Made by a program: the position numbers and the translations under genes
NCBI GenBank assembly: GCA_025698895.1
Contig: JAILWO010000002.1
Coordinates: 310,001-374,000, forward strand
DNA: 64,000 nucleotides
Source of the DNA: Rhizobiaceae bacterium
GTDB taxonomy: Bacteria > Pseudomonadota > Alphaproteobacteria > Rhizobiales > Rhizobiaceae
Direction of reading: 5' to 3'
The notes under the pieces: model-generated
Databases searched by the model: none
Told to the model about the DNA's origin: nothing
What the model saw: only the letters and a program-made list of their open reading frames with translations
Shown: one piece after another, positions 6,813 through 16,084 of the stretch
Layout of the letters: every line of letters begins with the position of its first letter
Numbering within the stretch: the first letter of the stretch is position 1

Positions 6813-7937
6813 TTACTGCCCTCGCGCTCCGTGCAAGAATTGACGGGCATAGTTCTTGCGGGTGGTCTCAGAAACTTCCACGCCCTCGCGCACGAGGATG
6901 TCAGCAATCCACCGCTCAACGTCCGCTTGCCGCTGCCAACCGTGTTCGTTCAATGCATCGGGTAAACCGCGTTCCTGGACCTCACGTTGAAAAGCTTCCT
7001 CGATTGCAGGCCAATCCGCCTTTGCCGGAGCGCCGCCCTTGTTGTTCCCAGCGCCCACGTGATCTGCTGACCAGTGCTCAAGCACGAACGCAGTAGGCAC
7101 CCTCACACCTTCCCACATAGAGTCTCCAACCCACACCGTGCCGCCGTCCTCGCGTTCTTCGCTTTCGTCAATTGGGGAAAAAGCTGGATCACGGGAACCA
7201 CCTTTGTTCATCCTTGCCCAGATACCAGTCGGCAACTCTCTATAAACCCGATCTGCTTGATACCCGGTGACTTTAGGGCCGTCGGCATCGATTTGATCGA
7301 AGAACTTTCTCTCCGCTTCGTCCCAATTTTTACAGGCGCATTCCGTCTCTATTTCGTTCCCCTGGCTCAATATCCAGTCGATTGCCTCTCCCAAGAACAG
7401 GAACGGCCTCGCCAATGCATCATCGAGCCTCTTCTGATGCGGATAGGACCTGAGTCGTGATTTTGGGCGCTCCGCTTTTGCTTGGTCACGCTGTGGCCCT
7501 AAATGAGGCGAGAGGATCGCATCCAAGCCTGCCCTTTCGATGAAAAGCCAGAAATGCGTAACGCCCGCTAAAGGGTGCACGCCCGAGCCAAAGAGATCGA
7601 AGTTCGTAATCTGGCAACTGGTGAACCATGCATTGAAATTCTCATCTACAGCCCAAGAGGCGGGCCGCACCGGTGCAAGCGTTCCATCGCCCAAGACGGC
7701 AGCCGCCCGAACTTCCCCGTCAGCGAGTTTTCGACGCATTGGCGCCGCCGCTTTTGCCACTAGATCGTCAGCCGCGTCGGGCAACAAAATTTGAGCAGCG
7801 CGTGGGAGGAAGTAGTAGCCAGTCGGTTCGAATGGCCACTTATCTGGACGCACCCAAATCCTATCGGGACGAGGTTCGTATCGCCCGCCATTTCGCCCGG
7901 GGAGCGTAGTAAGCGGCTCTAGTGGCTTTTTGGTCAT
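6813..7937 (-). CDS. Hypothetical phage protein, 374 residues
   Basis: The start is the ATG at 7937 (MTKKPLEPLTTLPG). The protein is soluble with no obvious motif. A recognisable stretch near the C-terminus (GGAPAKADWPAIEEAFQREV, then ADILVREGVEVSETTRKNYA) resembles the small DNA-related tail domain often seen in alphaproteobacterial prophage proteins, where an acidic helix is followed by a region about sequence-defined binding. The central part is rich in Asp/Glu and Trp. It lies alone between the integrase and the excisionase-like gene. Function not known. Confidence 0.55.
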   Translation of the reverse strand: MTKKPLEPLTTLPGRNGGRYEPRPDRIWVRPDKWPFEPTGYYFLPRAAQILLPDAADDLVAKAAAPMRRKLADGEVRAAAVLGDGTLAPVRPASWAVDENFNAWFTSCQITNFDLFGSGVHPLAGVTHFWLFIERAGLDAILSPHLGPQRDQAKAERPKSRLRSYPHQKRLDDALARPFLFLGEAIDWILSQGNEIETECACKNWDEAERKFFDQIDADGPKVTGYQADRVYRELPTGIWARMNKGGSRDPAFSPIDESEEREDGGTVWVGDSMWEGVRVPTAFVLEHWSADHVGAGNNKGGAPAKADWPAIEEAFQREVQERGLPDALNEHGWQRQADVERWIADILVREGVEVSETTRKNYARQFLHGARGQ

Positions 7938-8026
7938 CGCGCACCTCGCGAGCACCTTGAGGTCCACAGGGAAACCGGGAGGTGCGCCCCGGCTTGTCGG
8001 CTGGCCGGCCTATCCCTGCGGATCGG

Positions 8027-9400
8027 TTACTGGGCCGCGTGCAGTCTCAGCACGTTGTCTCCAATTGGTTCGGCGCGACCTTCCACGATGTCTCTTAGGC
8101 GCGCATCCCATGCGGCCAGAGCCGTCTTCACGCGCTCGTCCAGTTTCGGCCGGCTGTAATGCCGAACCAGCGTCCGTGTATCTCGGGAGCCGCGCTGATG
8201 GCCGACTACGGCGGCAATGGTGTCTAGCGCGATTCCCATCTCGTCCATGGCGCTAACGACGGTGCGCCGAAGGTCATGACTGCCGAAGCGAGGGCAGGGG
8301 AGTTTCCGCTTCTTTAGAGCCTGCCCTACGTCGCTCGCCGTCAAGGCCCGATCGGTGAGGGCGGTCCTGAAGAGCGCGCCTCGCTTCCGCCGTTCAAGCG
8401 TCTGCTCGACAATCTCGCGTGCCGTGCCGACCAGCGGTGTGACCCTTTCGCTCTTGTTCTTCGACCTGTTGGCCGGCAGCGTCCAGATCAGCTCGTCGCC
8501 GTCGCGCTGAAGTTCGGAAGCTTCAATTCCGGCGACCTCGCCAATGCGGGCGCCGGTACAAATCTGGAGCCGCAGGGCTGTGATGCAGTCGGCCGGCATA
8601 TCGCCCGCGCCTTCATTAAGCCACTGCCACACGGCCTTCAGTTCATCGGGTGGGAGCACACGGTCGCGAGGCGTGCCCCGCCCATAGCCTTCCGATCCTG
8701 CGGTGGGATCGGACGAGACATAGCCCTTCGCCACGCCCCAGCGATACATCGCGCCGATGGCTTGCCGCCGCTTTTCGGCCTCGCGCGGATGTTCCTCTGC
8801 AACCACGTCGAGAAGGTCGCTGATATCGCTTCGCCGAAGGCTGTCGGCCGCATCATCAAGCCTCTGGTCCAAGGCCCGGCGTAGCCGCCTTTCCAGATCA
8901 TCAGCGGTGCGCAACGCGCCACCCTTCCGGTTTGGGCTCTTGATGCTCTTGGCGTAACGGTCGATCAGGTCGCTGACCGTCAACCGAGATTGCTGGGCCT
9001 GACGGGCTTCGCGCTCCTCCTTCAGGAGGTCGCGGCCCTGTCGAGCGGCCTTGAGAATTTCGGCTGCCCGCTCGCGCGCTTCGGCCAACCCAAGTCCTTC
9101 CCGCCCGTTGGGATCGCAGGCCCCGAGCGAAACACTCTTTGTCGCCGACGCTCCCTTCTCCCTGTACGCGACATTCCATGTCAGAGCGCCAGACGGCGCG
9201 ACCCGCACCCGCAAGCCCACCTGCTGCTCATCCGAGACGTAGTATGCCGTCGCCTTTGGACGGAGTGCTCCGAGGACCACCGCTGTCAGCCGCTTTTTCA
9301 ATGCCGCGCTTTCACCCCTGAACCTGTCCGTAGCAACACCATAGCAACATTTTTGCTGGAAGTCAGCGAACAAAGATGGAACGCTGTGGACGGTTCCCAC
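8027..9400 (-). CDS. Tyrosine-type integrase
   Basis: A 457-residue site-specific recombinase of the P4/lambda-like class. An N-terminal DUF4102-type arm-binding region (KKRLTAVVLGALRPKATAYY ... VGLRVRVAPSG) is followed by a core-binding domain and the catalytic domain. Catalytic residues are visible: Arg in TGARIGEV, His and Arg in SHDLRRT, His in VVGHQRG and the nucleophile Tyr in LVRHYSRPKL. The GTG at 9400 has a good GGGAG site; a TTG at 9301 would match the usual family N-terminus better and remains possible. The gene starts about 55 bp from the split glycosyltransferase gene, so it marks the right end of the element. Confidence 0.93.
   Translation of the reverse strand: MGTVHSVPSLFADFQQKCCYGVATDRFRGESAALKKRLTAVVLGALRPKATAYYVSDEQQVGLRVRVAPSGALTWNVAYREKGASATKSVSLGACDPNGREGLGLAEARERAAEILKAARQGRDLLKEEREARQAQQSRLTVSDLIDRYAKSIKSPNRKGGALRTADDLERRLRRALDQRLDDAADSLRRSDISDLLDVVAEEHPREAEKRRQAIGAMYRWGVAKGYVSSDPTAGSEGYGRGTPRDRVLPPDELKAVWQWLNEGAGDMPADCITALRLQICTGARIGEVAGIEASELQRDGDELIWTLPANRSKNKSERVTPLVGTAREIVEQTLERRKRGALFRTALTDRALTASDVGQALKKRKLPCPRFGSHDLRRTVVSAMDEMGIALDTIAAVVGHQRGSRDTRTLVRHYSRPKLDERVKTALAAWDARLRDIVEGRAEPIGDNVLRLHAAQ
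9330..9349. repeat. Direct TAGCAACA repeats near the integrase start
   Basis: Two copies of TAGCAACA (9331-9338 and 9342-9349) are spaced 11 bp apart, about one helical turn, and 105-125 bp inside the element end. Short repeats of this kind are arm-type binding sites for integrase or excisionase in related elements. They lie within the possible N-terminal extension of the integrase. Confidence 0.3.
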
Positions 9401-9457
9401 AAGGAATCTCCCGGTTCACAAACACGTTAGCGAATTGTGGCGAATATGAGCGGATGA

Positions 9458-9997
9458 TGGTTCAAGGGCTGGATGCAGACCTGGCTTGTCCACATGCGCA
9501 ATCCCGCCGCGCTATGGCGCGATCTGGGCTGGCGCTCGTTCCTGGTTTTCCAGGTGCTCTTCACCGGCATGATTGCCTCGGCGCTGGTGCACCCGTTCTT
9601 TGTTTGCACATTGCTGTGGCTTGCCGGTTCAGCCTTATTAGGCAACGAGCCTGCGACCTATCACTCGGCGCTGATCAGCGTGGATATCGTTAACATTCTG
9701 CTGGGCTACCTGGGATTTCTGATGCTGGGACGGCAGACACTGGCGCCGCCTGAAAGGAAGGGCTTCTGGCGTGTTGCGCTGTTCACGCCTGTCTACTGGA
9801 TAATGATGTCGGTGGCCGCCTGGCGCGCCGTTGGACAGCTTTTCGCGCGCCCGCATGAATGGGAGAAAACGCCCCATCGGCCCCGCCGGCGGAGCGTGGC
9901 CGCAAAACGGCATCAGCCGGACGCGAGAAATTCCGATCCGTCGCGAATGATGAGCGGGTCTTCTAGGCCGATTGCCGCTTCGTCCTTGCCGGCATAG
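9458..9997 (+). pseudogene. 3' part of a family 2 glycosyltransferase split by the element
   Basis: Translating from 9458 gives WFKGWMQTWLVHMRNP, the end of the conserved QxxRWxKG acceptor motif of membrane-bound GT2 glycosyltransferases. It is followed by three hydrophobic segments and the usual ending PVYWIMMSVAAWRA ... HEWEKTPH. Immediately upstream, at 9455-9457, the frame hits TGA and homology stops, 55 bp from the integrase start. The catalytic DXD part is therefore missing and must lie beyond the left end of the element if it survives. A 174-codon ORF from the internal ATG at 9473 could still be translated. Its last 85 bases overlap the 3' end of ppk2 on the other strand. Confidence 0.75.
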
Positions 9998-10815
9998 TCG
10001 ATCGAGCGGAGGATGCGCCGCATGACGGCGAGCCGCGCGCGTTTCTTGTCGTTTGCCCGCACGACCGTCCATGGCGCATGTGCGGAATGGGTCCGTTCGA
10101 TCATGCGATCACGGGCGGCGCCGTACTCGTTCCATTTTGTCATGCCCAGGACGTCGATCGGCGAGAATTTCCATGTCTTCAGCGGTTCGTGCACGCGGTC
10201 ATGGAATCGTTTGAGCTGCATTTCCTGCCCGATATTGAGCCAGAACTTGAAGAAGCGGATGCCGTCATCGACGATCAGACGCTCGAAATTCGGCGCTTCC
10301 TCCAGGAACGTCGCGCATTGGGCTTCCGTGCAGAAGCCCATGACCGGTTCGACGACACCCCGATTGTACCAGGAGCGGTCGAAGGTCACGAACTCTCCTT
10401 TGGTGGGAAAATGCGTAACGTAGCGCTGGAAATACCATTGCCCGCGCTCCGTCTCGGTCGGCTTGGTCAGGGCGACGTTGCGGGCTGAGCGCGGATTGAG
10501 ATACTGGCGCACGACGAAAATCGTGCCGCCCTTGCCGGCCGCGTCGCGTCCTTCGAACAACGCCATCACGCGCTCGCCAGTCTTCTGCAGCCAGTATTGC
10601 AGCTTGACGAGTTCGATCTGCAGCAATTCGAGCTCGGCCTTGTAGGCCTTCTTCCCCATCTTGTCGTCATAGGGATATCCGCCAGACGACAGAGCCCTGT
10701 CCTTGATCCAGTCTGGAAGGTCGGGATCTTCTATGTCGAAAACGCGGTGTTTGCCCCCGATGTCTATCTCGATGGGCTCGACCTTCTCGCGTCCGTAGCT
10801 GGTTTTATCTGACAT
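9913..10815 (-). CDS. ppk2: Polyphosphate kinase 2
   Basis: A 300-residue single-domain PPK2 enzyme, which transfers phosphate between polyphosphate and nucleoside diphosphates in the cytoplasm. Walker A is [10 protein letters not shown] at residues 88-97. The Walker B region is [17 protein letters not shown], and a basic lid follows ([11 protein letters not shown]). Length and motifs fit the class I form. It is divergent from phoR with about 90 bp between the genes, so polyphosphate and phosphate-sensing genes may share a control region. The extreme N-terminus is family-specific and the ATG at 10815 is the natural start. Confidence 0.92.
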   Translation of the reverse strand: MSDKTSYGREKVEPIEIDIGGKHRVFDIEDPDLPDWIKDRALSSGGYPYDDKMGKKAYKAELELLQIELVKLQYWLQKTGERVMALFEGRDAAGKGGTIFVVRQYLNPRSARNVALTKPTETERGQWYFQRYVTHFPTKGEFVTFDRSWYNRGVVEPVMGFCTEAQCATFLEEAPNFERLIVDDGIRFFKFWLNIGQEMQLKRFHDRVHEPLKTWKFSPIDVLGMTKWNEYGAARDRMIERTHSAHAPWTVVRANDKKRARLAVMRRILRSIDYAGKDEAAIGLEDPLIIRDGSEFLASG

Positions 10816-10905
10816 TGCCGAACGACCTTTCCCCGACTGGCGGCCATGCTATTGAGAAGCCGGTCGGCGGTCCAGCGCGAGCGCACCGGACGGGCGGGAA
10901 GGATC

Positions 10906-12228
10906 ATGTCGCAGGCTTCGGATACGGCTTCGGCACGGGATACTCGAAAGCTTCCATCCAAAGTGGCGGCGCGACTGGCCGCGGCCGGATGGCTCATCGG
11001 AGCGGCTTTCATTGCGCTCGCCGTGGTGGCGGTCGCGGGCGGTGCGCCGACCTGGGCGGTCCTGGTCGGGAGCACCCTGATCCTTGCCGCGGCTGTCCTC
11101 AGGCCCGAAGCTGGCGCGAGCCGTGGCGTCGGGGGTGAGGATAGCGCAAAAGCGCCCGGCCTGGACGGCCTTACCGCCGAGGATCTCGGGGCCGCGGTGT
11201 CGGACCCGTTGTTCGTCTTCGACGGCGAGGGGGCGGTGTTGTTTGCCAATCCGCCCGCGGTGGATGCATTTGGCAAGACTGCTCTCTTGACGCCGATCGA
11301 GATGAAATTCCGGGCCCCAGAGATGCAGGAGCTTCTGCGTCGCTCGCTCGCCGGCGAAGGCGGACCGATCTCGATCGACTATGCCGAACGGGTGCCGTTG
11401 GAGCGCTGGTACAGGGTCACGGCCGCCCCGATCGACAACGCAGGGTCCACCTTCGCGCTGTTCTTTCGCGACCAGAGCGAGTTGCGGCGCATCGATCGCA
11501 TGCGCGCCGATTTCATCGCCAATGCAAGCCATGAGCTGCGTACGCCGCTCGCCTCGGTCGCGGGCTTCATCGAGACCTTGCGGGGGCCGGCCCGCGACGA
11601 TCCGGACGCGCGCGAGCAGTTCCTGCAGATCATGCAGGCCCAGACCTCACGCATGGCGCGGCTGATCGACGACCTCTTGTCGCTGTCGCGGCTTGAGATG
11701 AAGGCTTATCTGAAGCCGGGGGAGATCGTGGACCTTGTGGACGTTGTGCGCAGCGTTGGCGACGCCCTCGATCATCTCGCCCGGGAGTCGGGCGTGGCGC
11801 TCGAATGGGAACTGCCAGCAGGTCCCGTCGAGATCGACGGTAATCGGGACGAACTGATCCAGGTTTTCGAGAACCTCCTGGAGAACGCCTGCAAATATGG
11901 CGCTTCCGGTGGACGAGTGATCCTCCGTCTCGAGCGGCAGGAGCGCAAGGGCGTCGAGGAGATCGACGTCACCGTGCAGGATTTTGGGCCGGGCATACCC
12001 GGAGAGCACATCCCGCGTGTGACCGAACGCTTCTACCGGGTCGATGTCGAGACCAGCCGCGCCCAGAAAGGAACCGGTCTCGGGCTCGCGATCGTCAAGC
12101 ACATCCTGACCCGCCACAACGCACGGCTGACAATTCGTTCGGAAGAAGGCAAGGGGGCGACCTTCACCGTTCATTTTCCCGCGCCGAGATCCACTTCCAG
12201 CCCGCGCGATGACAAGCCTTCGTCGTAG
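10906..12228 (+). CDS. phoR: Phosphate-sensor histidine kinase PhoR
   Basis: A 440-residue membrane kinase. Two membrane segments (GWLIGAAFIALAVVAVAGG and TWAVLVGSTLILAAAVL) are followed by a PAS-like domain, then the HisKA box FIANASHELRTPLAS with the phospho-accepting His, and the ATPase motifs NLLENACKYG, DFGPGIP and GTGLGLAIVKHI. The ATG at 10906 is preferred over one at 10846 because GGGAAGG precedes it. PhoR signals to PhoB under phosphate limitation. phoU follows 95 bp downstream, which supports the name, but pstSCAB and phoB are not between them as in many rhizobia. Confidence 0.85.
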   Translation: MSQASDTASARDTRKLPSKVAARLAAAGWLIGAAFIALAVVAVAGGAPTWAVLVGSTLILAAAVLRPEAGASRGVGGEDSAKAPGLDGLTAEDLGAAVSDPLFVFDGEGAVLFANPPAVDAFGKTALLTPIEMKFRAPEMQELLRRSLAGEGGPISIDYAERVPLERWYRVTAAPIDNAGSTFALFFRDQSELRRIDRMRADFIANASHELRTPLASVAGFIETLRGPARDDPDAREQFLQIMQAQTSRMARLIDDLLSLSRLEMKAYLKPGEIVDLVDVVRSVGDALDHLARESGVALEWELPAGPVEIDGNRDELIQVFENLLENACKYGASGGRVILRLERQERKGVEEIDVTVQDFGPGIPGEHIPRVTERFYRVDVETSRAQKGTGLGLAIVKHILTRHNARLTIRSEEGKGATFTVHFPAPRSTSSPRDDKPSS

Positions 12229-12323
12229 CGGTTTCTTTTTCCCGTCATCGGACTAGCCTAATATGGGAATCGTCGCGGCAGGACCCGGTGAATCCGCTCC
12301 GCGCGCGGCGGGAAAGATGGATC

Positions 12324-13043
12324 ATGCCTTCTCATATCGTCAGCGCCTTCGATCAGGAACTCCAGCAGCTCGCCAAGACGGTGGCTGCAATGGGTGGACA
12401 TGCCGAGCGCATGGTCGACCGGGCCGTAGCAGCTCTGGTGAGTGGAGATCTGAGCCTGGCGCAGAAGGTCATTCGCGACGATATCGTCCTCGACGAGGCA
12501 CAGCGTGATATCGACGATCGCGCGATCGTGCTGATTGCCAAGCGCCAGCCGATGGCCAACGATCTGCGCGAGATGATCGGCGCGATCCGCATTTCCTCCG
12601 ACCTGGAGCGGGTGGGTGACCTTGGCAAGAACATCGCCAAGCGGGTCCCGGCAGTCACCGAACTGTCGCAACCCGTCAGGCTTTACCGCGGTCTTGGCGC
12701 GCTGGCGGAACTGGCGCTGACGCAGCTCAAGGAAGTGCTTGACACCTATGCCTCCCGCTCGGCCGAGCGCATCGACTTCGTGCGTGATCGCGACGGAGAG
12801 ATCGATGCGATGTACACCTCGCTGTTTCGCGAGTTGCTGACCTACATGATGGAGGATCCACGCAACATCACGGCCTGCACGCATCTCCTGTTCTGCGCCA
12901 AGAACATCGAGCGGATCGGCGATCACGCCACCAATATCGCCGAGACTGTCTATTTCATCGTGACAGGCGAGCAGATGCCTGGTGAGCGCGCCAAGGTCGA
13001 CAGCAGCCACCGGGTCGTCGTGACGGGCGAGGCCGCCGAGTAG
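12324..13043 (+). CDS. phoU: Phosphate signalling protein PhoU
   Basis: A 239-residue helical protein with the two PhoU three-helix repeats. Repeat 1 includes LQQLAKTVAAMGGHAERMVDR and ANDLREMIGAIRISSDLERVGD; repeat 2 ends LFCAKNIERIGDHATNIAE, with the E(R)xGD metal-binding signatures present in both. PhoU damps PhoR/PhoB output and Pst uptake. The start is the ATG at 12324 after GGAAAG, not the earlier in-frame codon. It lies downstream of phoR on the same strand. Confidence 0.92.
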   Translation: MPSHIVSAFDQELQQLAKTVAAMGGHAERMVDRAVAALVSGDLSLAQKVIRDDIVLDEAQRDIDDRAIVLIAKRQPMANDLREMIGAIRISSDLERVGDLGKNIAKRVPAVTELSQPVRLYRGLGALAELALTQLKEVLDTYASRSAERIDFVRDRDGEIDAMYTSLFRELLTYMMEDPRNITACTHLLFCAKNIERIGDHATNIAETVYFIVTGEQMPGERAKVDSSHRVVVTGEAAE

Positions 13044-13064
13044 CTTAAGTCAGGCAGGTGCAAT

Positions 13065-13565
13065 TCAGCGCAGGCGACGGCGCTCCGATGCCGGCTGGAA
13101 GGCGAGCCGGGCGTGATAGGCGCAATAGGGACCACTCTCGCCCGCCTCGTTGCCGCAGAAGCTGAAATCCTCCGACAAAGGATCGCCGTTCGGCCACTTG
13201 CAGGTGCGCTCAGTCAGTTCCACCAGCGCTAGCTTGCGCGAGATCGGCACGACGACGTCCTCGATGGCGCGCTCCTGGCGAGGCGCGGGTTCGGCATCGA
13301 AACGGGCCTGGAGCGCAGTGGATCCGATGCTCACATGACGGGGAGCGGAAGATGCGGGATTGCGGGGCTTTGGTGTGCCGGCCGGCTTCTTGGGACGCGA
13401 GGCAGCGGGCGTGGCGCGGCCTCGGCTCGAAAGCTTGAGCCGGTGGACCTTGCCGATCACCGCGTTGCGGCTCACCCCACCGAGCTGGGCCGCGATCTGA
13501 CTGGCGCTCAAGCCCTCCGCCCAGAGCTTGCGCAGCAGATCCACCCTCTCGTCGTTCCAGTTCAT
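13065..13565 (-). CDS. gcrA: Cell-cycle transcription factor GcrA
   Basis: A 166-residue GcrA. The N-terminal DNA-binding helix bundle [20 protein letters not shown] and [20 protein letters not shown] is followed by a basic, Pro/Ala-rich linker and a C-terminal sigma-70-interacting domain with Cys pairs ([20 protein letters not shown]). In alphaproteobacteria GcrA works with sigma-70 and CcrM methylation to drive S-phase genes. The start is the ATG at 13565. It converges with phoU and is divergent from argD. Confidence 0.95.
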   Translation of the reverse strand: MNWNDERVDLLRKLWAEGLSASQIAAQLGGVSRNAVIGKVHRLKLSSRGRATPAASRPKKPAGTPKPRNPASSAPRHVSIGSTALQARFDAEPAPRQERAIEDVVVPISRKLALVELTERTCKWPNGDPLSEDFSFCGNEAGESGPYCAYHARLAFQPASERRRLR

Positions 13566-13951
13566 CTCAGTCACGCTCCTCGTGGCGCGTGCGGAATCCA
13601 ATAGCCGTCTGGTCCCGGGGAGGATCCAGCCCCATACTACATCTATCCCGGATTCTCGATTGCCGCACGAAATCTGGTTCTGAATGGCCAGAAGCTACCC
13701 TATCGGGTGACTCCCTGACAAGAGTCGGTGGCGGGTCCGGATTCCTATTTTGGGGTTTTCCCCAACTTGCCCGAATCGCGAGTCCGAAATGCAACACCCA
13801 CGATCATCGCGACCCCGCGCAATTCCAGTCTTTCGTTGACATTTCGCCCGTCCCTTCGAATATAGAGGATGACGGAGCCGCTCCCCAAGAGCGGCTTTTT
13901 GATTTGACGGCCCGCTGGAGCGGGCTTTCCTCGAAGCGGGAGCATGGAGCG
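13566..13951 (+). promoter_or_regulatory. argD upstream region with promoter and paired hairpins
   Basis: No gene is seen in this 386-bp gap. A promoter-like TTGACA (13836-13841) and AATATA (13859-13864), 17 bp apart, point at argD. A likely transcript start near 13871 is followed almost at once by hairpin 1 (GCCGCT 13877-13882 with AGCGGC 13890-13895, then TTTTT), which has the form of an intrinsic terminator. Hairpin 2 follows (GCCCGCT 13910-13916 with AGCGGGC 13919-13925, then TTT). The 3' arm of hairpin 1 can also pair with the 5' arm of hairpin 2, so the two are alternatives. This suggests attenuation ahead of the arginine genes. Confidence 0.45.
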
Positions 13952-15157
13952 ATGGTCGGTTCGGCGCTTTACAACACCTTCAACAGGGCGCCGCTGACCT
14001 TCGAGCGAGGCGAGGGCGCGTGGCTGGTCACCGAGAGCGGCGAGAAGTTCCTCGATTTCGCAGCGGGCATCGCCGTCAATTCGCTCGGTCACGCCCATCC
14101 GCATCTCGTTGAAGCGTTGACGCGGCAGGCGCAGAAGCTCTGGCACGTCTCCAACCTTTACGAGATACCGGGGCAGACACGGCTTGCCGAACGGCTCGCC
14201 GACGCGACCTTCGCCGACAAGGTATTCTTCGCCAATTCGGGCGCGGAGGCGTTGGAATGCGCGATCAAGACCGCGCGCAAATGGCATTTCGCCAATGGCA
14301 GGCCGGAGCGGTTCCGCATCATCACCTTCGAGGGCGCTTTTCATGGCCGCACGCTCGCGACGATCGCGGCCGGCGGACAGGCGAAATATCTTGAGGGTTT
14401 CGGCCCCAAGGCGGAAGGCTTCGACCAGGTTCCCTTCGGTGACATGGATGCGCTGAAGGCTGCGATCGGTCCCGAAACGGCGGCGATCCTCCTGGAGCCG
14501 ATCCAGGGCGAAGGCGGGCTGCGTCCTTTCCCGAACGACATGATGAAGGCGATCCGTGCGCTCTGCGACGAGCACGGCTTGCTCCTGGTTCTGGACGAGG
14601 TCCAGTGCGGCATCGGCCGGACCGGAAAGCTGTTCGCCCACGAATTGGCCGGTATTGAGCCTGACATCATGGCAATCGCCAAGGGCATTGGCGGCGGCTT
14701 CCCGCTCGGCGCCTGTCTGGCGACGGAAGATGCGGCGTCCGGCATGGTGCATGGCAGCCACGGCACCACATTCGGCGGCAACCCGCTGGCGATGGCCGTC
14801 GGCAACGCGGTGCTCGACATCATTCTGGAGGAGGGGTTCCTGGCCGATATCGAGCGGAAGTCCAATATGATGCGCCAGGGGCTGGCCTCCATCGTCGACG
14901 AGTTCCCGGATGTTATCGAGGACTTCCGGGGGACAGGACTGATGCTGGGAGTGAAGTGCCGCATGCCGAATGCCAAGGTCAACATGGCTCTGCGCGACGA
15001 GAAGCTGCTTGCGGTGCCAGCCGGCGACAACGTTCTGCGGCTTCTGCCGCCGCTTACGGTGACCGACGAGGAAATCCGTTCGGCGCTCGACCGCATTGGC
15101 CGGGCCGCGCGCACGCTCAGCAACGAGGCGAAGGCGCCGGGCGGACAGGCATCATGA
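13952..15157 (+). CDS. argD: Acetylornithine aminotransferase
   Basis: A 401-residue class III PLP aminotransferase that makes N-acetylornithine in arginine synthesis. Key segments are [16 protein letters not shown], the FEGAFHGRT phosphate-binding part, [12 protein letters not shown] and the Schiff-base region [17 protein letters not shown] with the catalytic Lys. The start is the ATG at 13952 after GGAGC; a much longer upstream frame is not used because it runs across the promoter and hairpins. The TGA overlaps the ATG of argF, so argD and argF are translationally coupled. Some members also act as succinyldiaminopimelate aminotransferase. Confidence 0.92.
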   Translation: MVGSALYNTFNRAPLTFERGEGAWLVTESGEKFLDFAAGIAVNSLGHAHPHLVEALTRQAQKLWHVSNLYEIPGQTRLAERLADATFADKVFFANSGAEALECAIKTARKWHFANGRPERFRIITFEGAFHGRTLATIAAGGQAKYLEGFGPKAEGFDQVPFGDMDALKAAIGPETAAILLEPIQGEGGLRPFPNDMMKAIRALCDEHGLLLVLDEVQCGIGRTGKLFAHELAGIEPDIMAIAKGIGGGFPLGACLATEDAASGMVHGSHGTTFGGNPLAMAVGNAVLDIILEEGFLADIERKSNMMRQGLASIVDEFPDVIEDFRGTGLMLGVKCRMPNAKVNMALRDEKLLAVPAGDNVLRLLPPLTVTDEEIRSALDRIGRAARTLSNEAKAPGGQAS

Positions 15158-16083
15158 CCACCGCTTCCAAGCCGCGCCATTTTCTTGACCTGGCCGAAGT
15201 GGCGGCATCCGATCTGAGAACCATGCTCGACGATGCGATCGCTCGTAAGTCTCGCCTGAAGAGCGGCGAGCGCAGCCGGCCGCTCGAGGGCAAGGTGCTT
15301 GCGATGATCTTCGACAAGCCCTCGACACGCACGCGTGTTTCCTTCGACGTCGGTATGCGCCAGCTTGGCGGGGAGACGATCATGCTGACCGGAGCCGAGA
15401 TGCAACTCGGCCGCTCGGAAACGATCGCAGACACCGCGCGCGTGTTGTCGCGTTATGTCGATGCGATCATGATCCGCACGACCGCGCATGACCGGCTTCT
15501 CGAACTTGCCGAACATGCCAGCGTGCCAGTCATCAACGCCCTGACCGATGACACGCACCCGTGCCAGATCATGGCCGACATCATGACTTTCGAGGAGCAT
15601 CGGGGGCCGGTCAAGGACAGGCTGTTCGCCTGGACCGGCGACGGCAACAACGTCCTGCATTCGCTGGTGGAGGCGGCGGCCCGTTTCGACTTCCGGCTCA
15701 ACATCGCGGTGCCTGAGGGGAGCGAGCCGCAGGAGCGCTACCTCGATTGGGCGCGCGCGCAGGGCGGTCGCATCGAACTCGTCCGGTCCGCGGAGGATGC
15801 GGTCGAAGGCGCCGACTGCGTTGTCACCGACTGCTGGGTTTCCATGGGCCAGGAGCATCGCGCGCGCGGCCACAACGTCTTCATGCCCTATCAGGTCAAC
15901 AATGGACTGATGGCGCATGCCGCGCCGGATGCGCTGTTCATGCACTGCCTGCCCGCCCATCGCGGCGAGGAGGTCACGGACGAGGTGATCGACGGACCGC
16001 ATTCGGTGGTCTTCGACGAGGCCGAGAACCGGCTGCATGCGCAGAAGGCGGTCCTGGCCTGGTGCCTTGCCGGAACGAACTGA
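15154..16083 (+). CDS. argF: Ornithine carbamoyltransferase
   Basis: A 309-residue enzyme that makes citrulline from ornithine and carbamoyl phosphate. The carbamoyl-phosphate loop STRTR, the HPCQ motif ([11 protein letters not shown]) and the ornithine-binding [12 protein letters not shown] segment are all present and in order. It overlaps argD by 4 bases and hslO starts one base after it, giving the argD-argF-hslO unit common in Hyphomicrobiales. Arginine control probably acts through the argD leader. Confidence 0.95.
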   Translation: MTTASKPRHFLDLAEVAASDLRTMLDDAIARKSRLKSGERSRPLEGKVLAMIFDKPSTRTRVSFDVGMRQLGGETIMLTGAEMQLGRSETIADTARVLSRYVDAIMIRTTAHDRLLELAEHASVPVINALTDDTHPCQIMADIMTFEEHRGPVKDRLFAWTGDGNNVLHSLVEAAARFDFRLNIAVPEGSEPQERYLDWARAQGGRIELVRSAEDAVEGADCVVTDCWVSMGQEHRARGHNVFMPYQVNNGLMAHAAPDALFMHCLPAHRGEEVTDEVIDGPHSVVFDEAENRLHAQKAVLAWCLAGTN

Positions 16084-16084
16084 A

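Noticed and set aside
13589-13951. N-terminal extension of argD by 121 codons
   Set aside because: It would run through a promoter, two hairpins and sequence unlike any aminotransferase; the ATG at 13952 has a ribosome site and a family-like start.
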